Source: Kingdonia uniflora
Taxonomy: Eukaryota > Streptophyta > Magnoliopsida > Ranunculales > Circaeasteraceae
Length of the DNA stretch: 64,000 nt
Assembly: GCA_014058105.1 (NCBI GenBank)
Contig: JACGCM010002132.1
Location: 124,001-188,000, forward strand
Reading direction: 5' to 3'
The notes beneath the pieces are model-generated. The model worked only from the letters and a program-made list of their open reading frames with translations. It was not told the DNA's origin and did not search any database. This document shows positions 1 to 11,122 of this stretch, one piece after another. Position 1 is the first letter of the stretch, and each line of letters starts with the position of its first letter. Made by a program: the position numbers and the translations under genes.

Positions 1-118
1 GTTTTGAAAATACCCCGGTCGAAAGGACTATTGCACGCAAACATTACTCACTGAATAGTACAACAAATAAGGGATGATCAATAACTGAAACATATACCCA
101 GTGGTGCCAACAAAGTTG

Positions 119-1185
119 TAAAGTACTAATCTACACAAAGTCTTTCTAGAAATTACAAAAAAAAATTGTATTCAACCATAAACTACTTTAGTTAACATAT
201 TTTTGAAATTGCAAAATTCAAATCATATTCTTGGTTTTTGAAAATAGTCATTGCAAACTACAACTACAGTTATAAGTTTCCTCAAATCCTTGTGCTTTCG
301 AATTAACCAATCCAAAACTGTAAATCAAATCATAGGTTCGAATCAACCCATAAGGAAACATCTCTTTCATCCAAAAAACAAATTCCAAACAACAAATTGC
401 TACTCTAGATTAGGGTTGTCAATGGTAAGGACTAAACCCATTACCCAATCCAATCCGATCCATTGGTAAAGGTTTATGATCGGCATTTTAGATCCATTAA
501 GAAACTTGATCCATTAAGGTCCAATCCAATAAGTTAACAGATTGGATAAGGATTCACCTCAACCCGATCCATTATAAAACCCAATCCGTTAAGATACATA
601 CTACTTGTCATAATATTGTAATTATCAATAACAAAGAAGGTTATTTTTGTCTCTAAAATACTCAACCCTTTAGCATTAATGGACTGGATCAGTTCGGGTT
701 AGGATGATGGCTATCATTAACGGACCGGATACGGTTTTGAATCCTATGATCCTAATGGACTTAGGATCGGGTTAGGTTTTAGGATTTTCATAACGGACTG
801 GACTATGATCAACTGAGGCCCTAGTCCACCTGGTCCATTGACAACCCTAATCTAGATGATTGTAGCCGTATTCTAAAGTACTCATCTACGACATAGTCTT
901 TATAGAAATTATAAACAAAATAATAATGCATTCAACCATAAAATGCTTTAGATAAAATGTTTTCCAAACTTCAAAATGCAAATCATATTCTAAGTTTTTA
1001 AGAACAGTCATTACAAACTACAACTACAGTGACAAGTTCCCCCATATCCTTATGGGTTCAAATTAACCTATCTGAAACTGCAAATGAAATCATAGGTTTG
1101 AATCTTCCCATAAGAAAATATCTCTTTTACCTAAAAAACAAAGTTAAAACAACAAATTGGTACTTTATATTATTGCAGCCGTATT
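119..1185. repeat. 308-bp tandem duplication, first copy split by a MITE
   Basis: Two diverged direct copies lie at 119-873 and 874-about 1185. Both start with TAAAGTAC and share long stretches such as AAATCATAGGTT and TTACAAACTACAACTACAGT-like blocks. After removing the 439-bp insertion and its 8-bp duplication from copy one, the unit is about 308 bp. No coding capacity is convincing; the short ORFs inside differ between copies. The nature of the unit (satellite, old LTR or host DNA) is unknown. Confidence 0.85.
411..849. mobile_element. hAT-type MITE (non-autonomous DNA transposon)
   Basis: The 439-bp element has a perfect 15-bp terminal inverted repeat, TAGGGTTGTCAATGG at 411-425 and its complement at 835-849. 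It is flanked by an 8-bp direct repeat, CTCTAGAT (403-410) and ATCTAGAT (850-857), identical at seven of eight positions and fitting the hAT target pattern nTnnnnAn. The interior is non-coding and rich in variants of GATCCATTAAGG and TAACGGACCGGAT. The second copy of the surrounding tandem repeat (around 1161-1180) has no insertion, so it serves as an empty site. A related, more decayed copy lies at 14807-15417. Confidence 0.85.
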
Positions 1186-2766
1186 TTACACTGGTAATTG
1201 TAACCGTATTTTGAACCACAATTTATGAAACATTACAAAAGTTAAAATCCCAAAAAACAAATAAACAAGCACAAATAGATTCCCTATGGATGAATCGTGG
1301 CATTCAAGGAGAGCAAACACAAGCATATTCGATGTTGTGAGAGTGAGAGAGATAGAGAGAGGGAAATAGGTAATAGATAGAGATAAATTGTTTGGGTGAG
1401 GAAGAGAGAGAGAGAGAGAGAGAGAGTATGGGAAGGAGGTAATAATTTAAGATGTATAGAGTCTTCTTATAACTGACAAACGATTTGACATCGTACCTTT
1501 TAGATTTAAAAATGCCACGTCACCACTCGCAACCTCATGCTTCCATCGCTACATCATACTTCCATCGCCACATCATCTGCCTTGTTGGCTAAGATTGCCA
1601 ACCACATCTCATCTAGACCCTTCATCAAGCCAAATGAAAATATCCTCTTCAGTGTATGGATCGTGTCTTAAGGGGACGTCTATCAATATCCATTCCCTAT
1701 GTATATATCAAGTAATGTGAAAGCCACCACGTGGAAAGGGCTGCCTACTTGGTGTGAAAGACCACAATGAATATAGAGTACGCCCATTGTGTTTACTCAC
1801 GTTTACTTCGTATACAGTCTACTTTTTGACAATAGAGTCCCATCCTTTACATTTTATCTTATATTAAATGTGCGAGGGTTATAGCCTAGTGCTTCCATTT
1901 TCATGTTCACCAATATTATTTTATTTTATCTTAGATTTGAATGTAGATAATGTGTAGGAACTCGTGTAGGTTTCTCTTCTAGTACTTTCGATGGAGATGT
2001 GGTATCTTTCGTTACTATTAACTATCTTATAATCCTCATGTGCTTATATGTCCACTGAAAATATGATATTACACAATTTGAGTATATGTATATTATTTGG
2101 CTATGTGTATCGTATGCATACAATAATGCGTGTTTAATTTTTAAGATTTTCTTCACATTCATTGTTTCATAATGAATGGTCATCATACTCGTTTTCTCGA
2201 TCGTGCAATTTTTTTCTTCCGTTGTGTCGGACTATTATATGTATTTTTTTTCCAGAGATAAGTTATGCAGATATGACTTGGGCACCCAGCTTATCACCCA
2301 CCTATATCACCCACGTCACTCTGGCATTTTTTTTCACAAGCAACTTTTGCTTATCTGGGCACCCACCTTCCATCTAGGGTTACCTAACTTTTTCTTTTGC
2401 CAAAACATCAGATTTTTGGGTACCCACCGGCCACCCACATAATGCATAGGGCTCCCTAGTTCTTTTTCCTTTGTCAAAATATCAGATTATTGGGTGCCTA
2501 TCTCCTACCCACATGACGATCAAGTCTCTCTGGCTTTAGTTAACATCCGTCACACTATTAGTAGTTGTTTCTCACCATTTGGTCGCCCAAGTCTAATCGA
2601 GTTTATCTCTCTCTTGTTTTAATTATTTTTCTTCTTCTTAGGTGATGTTTGTTTTTAAGCTCTCAACTGCTGAATTTTTTTGCTGAAATTATTTTTAGCT
2701 TGCTTCAACTGCTGAATTTTTTTTAGTGCTTAAAAGATGCAAAACAAACACCACCTTAGTTTCTAA
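1186..2766. other. Non-coding AT-rich DNA with a (GA)n microsatellite
   Basis: I see no supportable gene here. A purine tract with about 12 GA units lies at 1403-1427 beside further GAGAGA blocks from 1348. Around 2270-2530 the motif 'GGGCACCCA..CACCCAC' recurs four or five times in degenerate form, which looks like a decayed short repeat rather than coding sequence. Confidence 0.6.
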
Positions 2767-2984
2767 GGCACCCAAAATTCTTACAATTGTTGGTTTTCCT
2801 TGGCATTGGTGGAAAAGACCAAGAAAGAAAGACTCTGCTTAATCGATGCCATATAGTTGCTGCTTACAAATGTTGGCACCCAAAATTCTTACAATTGTTG
2901 GTTTTCCTTGGCAATGGTGGAAAAGACCAAGAAAGAAAGACTCTGCTTAATCGATGCCATATAGTTGCTGCTTACAAATGTTGG
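2767..2984. repeat. 108-bp tandem duplication, two copies
   Basis: Copy one is 2767-2874 and copy two 2875-2982. They are almost identical, the clearest change being TTGGCATTGG versus TTGGCAATGG, so the duplication is young. 108 is a multiple of three, so a plus-strand ORF (2787-2999) runs through both and repeats the peptide GGKDQERKTLLNR. That peptide resembles nothing I recognise. The second copy runs into GGCTTGCAG, which could serve as a splice acceptor, but no gene model can be built. Confidence 0.85.
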
Positions 2985-3973
2985 CTTGCAGTTCTGTGAT
3001 AATCTCCTTACTTCTGCCAGTGCTCATTTTTTTGCTTCCTTCATCTCTAATCTTGACTTGGTAGCGTGATTTGATCTGTTGGCTTATTGCTGATCTGAAC
3101 TTGTGGTACTAAGTAAGGTGTTGTTAGTTTCTAAGATCTGAATTTAGGTTTGATGATTTTGTTACTTGAAGATTGTGGGTTCAGAGATTTAGGTGTTACT
3201 TGTTCAAACAATTGCTTATGAGTTGTTTTAATGTCTTCTCTTAGTCATGCTTTGTGTTGAAGATTGAGTGATGGAGGGCTGACTGGTTGTCAACTTGATT
3301 ATGGTTTGGTAGTTGTTATAATTTTTATTGATGATTGGCAAGATCATATGGTGTATGTCTTTGCACTTTATGCTTAACTTCCTAGTTTGAGATTTGTGAA
3401 GAAATGGTGTTTGGTTTGCAGTGGTGGTGATGGCTTCTTAGTTTATCCAGTGGTTATGGTGCTTAGTTCTCTCATTGATTTGCTCCTAACTTCATCGTTT
3501 CTCAACTTCGAAGCGTGGTACTTCGATTATCATCAGAGTCCTTTACAATTGAAGAACTCGGAGTGCTGATTTCCTCTCTTGTATGCGATTATTATATTAG
3601 GTGAACTTTCTGCTTGTTTAAATTGGTGTTGTAGTGGGGCAACAATGAATGTGAATTGTAAGTTGCATTGAGGTGGTTATTATGATTATTGTGTGCTGCA
3701 TTGAGGTGATTATTGTGGGCACTTGCATTTGATTTATTCACCATATTGTGGTGTTGGATTTGGATTTTGAGAGGCATCTTGATTTTATTAATGCTACTTC
3801 TGACCGTGAACCGCATTTCATATGATTTGGCATGCTTGCTTCTTTGGATTTATTAGTTTACTCCAATCGTGATTTTCGAAACCTGTTATGATCTTCTTCG
3901 CTTTCCATTTATATTGTTCATTTGGTAATTCCACGACTGCACTTGATCGGGTATATTTGTTTTTTTCATGCAG

Positions 3974-4073
3974 CTACGTGGAGAACTGCCGAAGAAACTA
4001 CCATAAAAGAGAGGGCACAATAAAGTTTGGAGGAGAGCATCTCCTAAGGGGGAAGTTGAGCAGGTAAGTGTTA
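3974..4073 (+). other. Possible isolated exon with consensus splice sites
   Basis: A 100-bp segment is preceded by a pyrimidine tract and acceptor (TTTTTTTCATGCAG, ending 3973) and followed by a near-perfect donor, CAG|GTAAGTG (4071-4080). One frame is open throughout and reads in part NYHKREGTIKFGGEHLLRGK. I do not recognise the family. The flanks (2985-3970 and 4074-4760) are T-rich and intron-like with no other convincing exon. It may be a remnant of a host gene whose downstream intron received the LINE, but the other exons were not found. Confidence 0.35.
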
Positions 4074-4770
4074 TAACTATTACACATTTGACTTTATTGC
4101 TTTTCCAAATATGATCACTGGTCGTTGTCCTTGGTTGAGATGGGTGCGCAGGTTATGGGATCCTTTGTCATTCGTGACAAAAAGGGGGAGAAAGAATTAT
4201 GGTATTGACATCGATATTGAGTCCCGCATTTCTTTAAAATTATTGAGTTGTAATACCTCATCTGATGTATTATAAATTATAATTGGCAATCTTGTTTTTT
4301 GATGAATTCTTGAGGTTTTTGTCAACGAAAGGCATATGGGGAGATTTAAGTTCTACTATATTTTGGTTTTTCATTTCATTACAAAAACCATATGTTAGAG
4401 TTGTGTCACAGATGACTCAATTATCGTCAAATCACAAATTGCTGAGATTGTCTACAAGAACTAATCAACACACAAAAAATCCTCAAAGAAAGGTGCGGAT
4501 AAGTTTTATTTTATTCATAAAGAAAATGATTTTCTTAGTAAAACTTTTCAGGCTTAATATTTTCTTTTATTTTAAATATTTCTTGAGATTTGAACCTTTT
4601 TGATGATGTCAAAAAATAGGTTATTTATCAAAAACGAAAATCAGTGATCATCACCTCTCTCCTATTATTTTATAGGGTTTTTGCTCCTCAAAGAAGATTT
4701 TAAAAACCTAAAATCAATCTATTAAGTCTTAATAAACCTAATTATTATTATTTATCACGAGTTTGTTGGA
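4074..4770. other. AT-rich non-coding DNA flanking the LINE
   Basis: No gene is seen. The plus-strand ORF at 4283-4603 has the low-complexity composition of AT-rich DNA and no recognisable motif. Confidence 0.5.
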
Positions 4771-4894
4771 TTTTTTTTTTTTACTAAGTAAGAAAGATTT
4801 ATTTCAGAGAACAAAACTACAAAATGCAACTACAACCCTCAAGACAAAGAAAAGCAAAACAAACTCAATAGAATCTAAAGTATTCTTGCATAGG

Positions 4895-7800
4895 AACTTC
4901 AATTTTCTTGAGAAAAGCTGGTCTTCCCATTTCGGACACACTCACGCCTTCATGGGGAATAGCTCCATTTTTTGAGAGAATATTAGCACTGAAGTTAGCC
5001 TCTCGCCAGTTTGTAGAGAATCGGATATGCCTCATGTTTCTACTGGCATTTTCTCAAGCCGCAACCATGATCCAAGGAATATTGTTTGTTTTGAAACCTT
5101 CCACAGCCGTCGTGGAATCCGATTCAATCCAAGCGATAAGACAACCAAATGAAGCTGCATATTCCACCCCGTGAATGATTGCCTCGCATTCAGCCATGAA
5201 ATTGGTGACCAACCCAAGACCTTTTGAGAGAGTTCCCATCACATTCCCGCTACAATCATGAAAAATGCAGCCAATGCCTCCTTTGCCAGGATTCCCTTTA
5301 GTAGCCCCATCGGTGTTGATCTTAATCTCGCCTATCCGAGGAAGCTCTCAAAAGAAAGATTTTACCAATGGATGCTTACTAGCATGAACAGCCACACCTA
5401 GGCAGTGGAGGATGCCCAAATCAGTCTGAGTGTTGAACATGAGGCTAGTGGACAGAACAAAGGATTCTTGGATCTGTTTTAGCCATTTCCGTTTTACATT
5501 TGCCAAAGAGAAGTTCAGATCTTCAAAAAGGCAGTTGTTGCGAGCTTGCCAGATCAAGGAGGAACCACCCCAAACAACCCCAGTCCAAAGGTCTCTCAGG
5601 TAAGGACTCGTCAAGTTGCCAGCTCTGAGGAAGGAATAAAGGTTTCTATTTCAGATTCCTGAGTTGGAACATTTTTGTCATCCAGTTCCATAATTGGACA
5701 CTGAAAGAGCATTCCCAGATCAGGTGTTGTATAGTTTCAGAGTTGGTCTTACATAGGCAGCATCTAGAGGCCAGAGCAACACCTTTAGTTTGGACTTTGT
5801 CATCCGTAGGAATCTTTCCGTGGCATAATCTCCATCCCCACATAGCAAGTCTAGGATGGATAGCCTTATTAGAGAGAAATCATGCCCACCACACCCACTG
5901 ACCTTTGTTTCGAATAGCCTCGAAGGCACCTTTGGCCGAGAACTTTCCCATAAGATCAGGTTTCCACACCCTCCTATCAGCTTTGTTTTTGTTGATCTTT
6001 ATAGAGTGAATGTCCACTCCTAATCTTTGAAACAACAGCTGAAGATTGATAGGGATAAACCATCTGCCCTCAACTATAATGCTACTCACCTTTGTATGCA
6101 AGTTGTTCCAAGGTATGTGATCATCATTAATCCAATCTTTAAGAGAGAGAGGAGAACACCAGTTGTCTCTCGATGCTTGCCCCATCCCCAATCACCTATC
6201 CAGAATGAGCACGAACATCTTCAATAGCCCCTCTACACCAGCCCAAATTGAAGAACCTTTAGTAATCCTAGAGAAGTTTCCCGATTTAGAGATGAATTTT
6301 GTTCGCATAAATTCAGACCACCAATCCGTTAGATTCAAGAAGTTCCAAGATAGCTTCATCATCAGAGATTGGTTGATCGCCTTTAGTCTTCGAAGATTAA
6401 TACCCCCTTCCTTATAAGGTTTACACACCTTATCCCAAGCCACAACGCAAGCTTTTCTAGAATCAGGTTACCCAGACCAAAAGAAATTATGAAGAATTCT
6501 TTCTCCCTCTTTAATCAAAGAAGCAGGCTATTTCTATATACCCATGTTGTATATCGAAATACTACTCAACACAGATTGGACAAGCACGACCCTTCCTTGT
6601 AGAGATAACATGCTACCCGCCCAGCCTGAGGCTCTTCGTTTGATCTTATAAACCAGAGGACGGAGGAGCGTCCGTGTGACTCGCCCTTGAACTAGAGGAA
6701 TGCCAAGATAAGTTGTCGGAAGACAACCTTCGTCAAAACCCAGTATAGCTTTAACTCTTTGTTTTTTGGTGTTTGTCATAGCTCCCAGGAAAAGTTTACT
6801 TTTCTCAGTGCTAAATTTTTTCCCAGAAGACTCCTGGTACATCTCGAGCCATTTACTAAGGTGTTTCAAACCCTTAGTACTACCATTCGCAAAGACAAAG
6901 ATATCATCCGCAAATAGAAGGTGTGATGGAGCCAAAACCCCCTTGGTGACCACCATAGGCAACACCTTCTTACTACTTCTCAACTCAGAAATACCTTTAC
7001 TGAGGACCTCCTTGGCAAGAGCAAAGAGAATTGGCGATAAGGGATCGCCCTGTCTGAGCCCCCTTCCCATTTGGAAGAACCTGCAAGGACGTTCACGAGA
7101 ATAGAAGCGAATCCACTTCGAAGAAGTAATCGAATCCACTTACAACATTTGTGATGAAAACCCATATTGTTCAAGACTTGAAGTAAGAAATCCCAGCTTA
7201 AGGTGTCAAAAGCTTGCGCAATGTCAAACTTAATCCCCACGTTTCCACCAAATCACTTCTTGCGAAGCTCGTTGATCATTTCGGAAGCGAGGCCAATATT
7301 ACTGTGAATGTTCCTCCCTTGAATGAAACCACATTGTTCATTGGATATAATATTGGGCAGAAGGATAGACATTTTGGAGGCCAAAATTTTTGAGATAACT
7401 TTAATCAGAAAATTACTCATGCAGATTGGACGAAACTGCCGCAACTTAGTAGCATTCTTCACTTTAGGAGCAATAATGATGAAGTTTGCATTAAACCCAC
7501 GAGGAATAGTAGTATCAACGTAGAAGGATCGAACAACTCTCACCGCGTCTAACCCCACAATCCCCCAACAAGCTTGGAAAAAGCGGCCAGAAAATTCGTC
7601 AGGACCTGGAGAGCTGTCTGGATTTAGAGCGAAAATAACCCGTTTTATCTCATCACTCTCTGGTAAGAAAATCAAAGTATCGTTGTCCGCTATTGTGATG
7701 ACCTTTGTAACTTTGTTAAGAACCAAATCAAGCTTAGGATGGGCTTTAAAGGCAAATTTTTCAGAAAAGAAGTCGACTATGTGCGCCTTTATCTCATCTT

Positions 7801-8971
7801 ACTCCTCAAGGAATCTGCCATCTTCAGTCTGTAATGTATGGGTCAAGCTTTTGTTCCTTTTAATGCGAGCGAGCGCATGGAAATAGGCTGTGTTTCTGTC
7901 CCCAGAATGAAGTCAGTTCACGCGAGCTTTTTGTTTCCATAGTTCTTCATCATAGTTAACTGCAGTAGTCAGCAGTTGATTGGCTTTGGTTAGATCCCTC
8001 GCAATATCATCGTTATCAATCTCAGTATCCAATTGCAGTTGGAGGGCCTCAACTCTAGCAGATAGCTCCAGAATATGGCGTTTATTATGGCCAAATACCG
8101 ATGTATTCAACTCCTTAAGCCTGCTTTTGAGACACCGCAGTTTACTGCTAATCTAGAAAAGAGGATCTCCTTCTAAAGGCTGATTCCAATTCTCTGCCAC
8201 CACCTGCAAAAAGGAATCATGCCGAGTCCACATATTACATAAATGAAACGGAACATTTTTGGGCTTAGAAATACTCACATTACAACCAAAAAGAGGCGAG
8301 TGATCAGAGTTCACCCTAGCCATCACCTTATATTTCCAGCCCGGGAAGAGGTTTGACCAAGCTTGATTACAAAGCATTCTATCAAGTTTGTAAAGAATCC
8401 TATTATTACCCATTTGCCCGTTACACCAAGTATACTCTGAGCCGGAAGAGTTTGCCTCAAGAAGACAAGAGTTGTTCACAAAGTCTTGGAACTTCTCAAC
8501 TGCCCTCCACCTCACACCTCTGCCACCTTTCTTTTCTCCAACCCTGAGAACAACATTGAAATCACCAACCACAATCCATGGCAGATTTGAAGAACTAATC
8601 ACCGCAAGATCTTTCCAAAGCTCCCTTCTTCGGATATAAGAACAATCAGCATGGATACATGATATCATCACATTTTCAAACAAAACTGTAATGTGTTGTC
8701 TTGAGCAAGCCAGAACAATAGGTTTTGTCAGCCCTTTTCGCCAAAACACCCAAATATTTGGATAGCTTAGGCCATTATCAAAGAATATGACCTCCCTTTC
8801 CATCGAGAAAAAGTTTTTTCGACGGAATTTTTTCTCATCCAGCTTCACTTTGGATTCTACAATACAAAGTAAGTCGGGATAGCTATTTTTCATCAAATCT
8901 TTAAGAAGATTAGAGGTATCCAAATTGGCAATACCTCTACAATTCCAAAAAAGGATCATCATAACCGTCAC
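4895..8971 (-). pseudogene. LINE ORF2: endonuclease, reverse transcriptase, RNase H (broken)
   Basis: ORF2 encodes the nicking and target-primed reverse transcription machinery of the LINE. The reading starts at 8971 with MTVMMILFWNCRGIANL. The AP-endonuclease domain (8971-8160) shows WNCRGI, VESK, GDFNVV and SDHSPL. The reverse transcriptase (about 7726-6534) shows SPGPDEF, QCGFIQGRN, FDIAQAFDTLSW, RQGDPLSP and an intact FADD box near 6910. A zinc-binding segment follows (about 5930-5650). The RNase H (about 5330-5040) shows INTDGATKGNPG, MAECEA and ESDS, so its D-E-D residues are present. Stops and frameshifts separate the domains, for example near 8155, 7250, 6530 and 5880, so it cannot be translated whole. 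Confidence 0.9.
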
Positions 8972-9050
8972 GAGGCTTGCCTCCTTGTTTCCTGCTTAGT
9001 AATTGGAAAATTACTAGCTTTAGATTTATTCTTCCTGATATTTTTCCGAC

Positions 9051-9485
9051 TTAAAACATTATGCCATTCCTCAGCTTCCTGGGTTTGATATACCACCTCT
9101 TCCGAGTACCCATTGCGAAAGTTAGAGCTGAATTCTGAGCCGTGGCTCTCACTGTCAGAACTTCCCCCACTCTCTCCGTCCTCCGCATTAACTTGGATGG
9201 AGCTATAACTTCTTCGACCATATCAGCCCTGGATTTGTTAACCAGACTTGCTTCTTTGTCTACTTCTTGAGAGTTGATCGAACTATCCCAATTCCTAATA
9301 GTTCTATCCCACATTTCCACAACACCTTTAAAAGTCTTGTGAGGCAGATTTGGTTGATTGGTTGAAGGAGATTTGTCAATAAAAGACTCCTTTTGTTTAT
9401 CGACCTTCTTCAGCCCTTCAGCGACTTCCTCTATCCCCGGTTTATCCTGATCGTTCTTAGTTGTTTTCTTTCTGTTTACAATCAA
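9051..9485 (-). pseudogene. LINE ORF1 C-terminal remnant
   Basis: An open frame of 144 codons lies 80 bp upstream of ORF2 on the same strand. It is Lys/Glu-rich and polar (IEEVAEGLKKVDKQKES), as plant LINE ORF1 linkers are, but neither the usual N-terminal domain nor a CCHC knuckle is visible. Position immediately before the endonuclease is the main reason for the call. The start at 9485 coincides with the probable 5' truncation. Confidence 0.5.
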
Positions 9486-9490
9486 GCTTA

Positions 9491-11119
9491 GTGATTTCCT
9501 AAATCATCAAGTTAAACAAAACTTCAATTTTGTTACATTTTTCTTAGGGATTCCGAGTGTGTGTCGGTAGATTCCAAGGTTTTGCTAGTGAACTCCAGTG
9601 ATTGGTCTAAGACACATTATAATTAAAGAAGTTGGAGACGACGCAAATTGCAGTGGCTGAAGTTTGTGGACTCGAGAAGGTTAGCGGATTACGTTGTGCG
9701 TCAGGTCATTTATTACATCTTACTTTGATTATAGTGGATTAGCTACTAGTAGTTTTCACCCATTTGTGGGTTTCCTTTAGTATATAGATTTATGTGCCAT
9801 TTAAGTTTCTGCCCTTTTACATTGAAATTACTTGTGTTAAAATAGGTTTGAAAACGTACATTAAATTGATAACCTATTAAACCCCTCTAGGTTAACTAGC
9901 CAAATAGTTTAGAATTTCATAATGAACATCTAGTAGACAACCAATGAAAGCAGATTTATACTTTCAAATATTCCTTGTGAAGTACATAGTGTGCTACTAT
10001 TTTACTCTAGCTAAATTAAGGATGAATTTTCAATGGCATTTGTTCACTAATAGGATATTGCTCTAAAGGATATTTTGCTTGATTTTACTGTATTTCTATA
10101 AATTTTCCCGTGAGCGATCGTAATCTGCCTTGCTTTGAACTTATTTATACCAAAAATATGTTGAAGGATATAGATATAGCTGGTCTAACATTTTATATTC
10201 CAAAAAAGTTGAGCAGGTGGTCATTGAGGTATATTTATAAGTAATATTTCTCCGAACTGCTCTTATAGAGTCTTAGAGGCTAATTTGTTTTTTTTGCTGA
10301 TTATAATTGTTGAGCCTAACGGATGAATGTTGAAGAAGAAATGTAATATATATATATATATATATATTGCTGAATCTGAAGCCTGATTTGAAAGCCGTCT
10401 AATGTCAATATTACCCTGTTTAAATTTTTTGTTTAACATGCTTTCCATGTAAGCGCATTAGAATTTGAGCTAAGCATTTTCCGACCACAGTAAATTAAAA
10501 TCTTATTGCAAACAAATGTAGACATATTAATTTATACAAAATACTAAGCACTTTAAATAATTTATAGAAAATTTTAAATGGGTCCGATGAGGAATTGATT
10601 CTTGAATATTCTTTCCATAGTCTAAATCATCTTATTCTTTTTTCATATGTATACTTTTCTTCTTGAGAATGAAAATGAAATCAAAATAATTAATGAATAA
10701 TTTCCCAAACATATTTTATTACCATGTTCTTCTCATAGTTATACACTGATGTTGAATTTCCTTATTGTCTTTTCCATCGAGGAAAAATATAAGGCCACAT
10801 TTCTCAAATAATAAATCTATTACATGGTCATCTATTTATCTCTATAGATCAAATTGCAAGAAACAACATATCTAACACACATCTACAAGATAGTATGTCA
10901 TACTATCAATCATATCGAATGAAACACTTAACATAGTTTTTCTAAAACCAAATATGCGTTACTATCGAATACTTCATTGTTAAACATCTATACTTTATAC
11001 AACACATCACTCGATAATGTTACTTCAAGCATAAACAAAAAATAAATTATCAGATATCCAAAAAACAAATTGTCATGGTCCCATCGACCACTTGTACAAA
11101 AGGCTTTATTCAACAATAC
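9491..11119. other. AT-rich DNA with an (AT)n microsatellite
   Basis: No gene can be supported. An alternating AT run of about 26 bp sits at 10343-10369. A possible short exon, TGGCTGAAGTTTGTGGA.. (about 9651-9676), has an acceptor-like AAATTGCAG and a donor-like AAG|GTTAGC, but it is too short to call. Confidence 0.5.
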
Positions 11120-11122
11120 AAA

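Larger units (their letters stand above)
4771..9490 (-). mobile_element. L1-type LINE, 5'-truncated in ORF1, reverse strand
   Basis: A non-LTR retrotransposon occupies about 4.7 kb on the minus strand. Its 3' end is marked by a poly(A) tail seen as T12 at 4771-4782. Going 5' to 3' on the minus strand there is an ORF1 remnant (9485-9051), then ORF2 with endonuclease, reverse transcriptase, zinc-binding region and a C-terminal RNase H, the order typical of plant L1 elements with RNase H. The 5' end is probably truncated near 9490. I could not find a target-site duplication pairing the poly(T) flank with the 5' flank. Confidence 0.9.

Noticed and set aside
6766..7104. 112-codon plus-strand ORF
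   Set aside because: Shadow of the LINE reverse transcriptase, whose RQGDPLSP and FADD motifs are on the minus strand here.
4758..9560. Target-site duplication for the LINE
   Set aside because: No convincing match between the sequence beside the poly(T) tract (CACGAGTTTGTTGGA) and the 9480-9560 flank.
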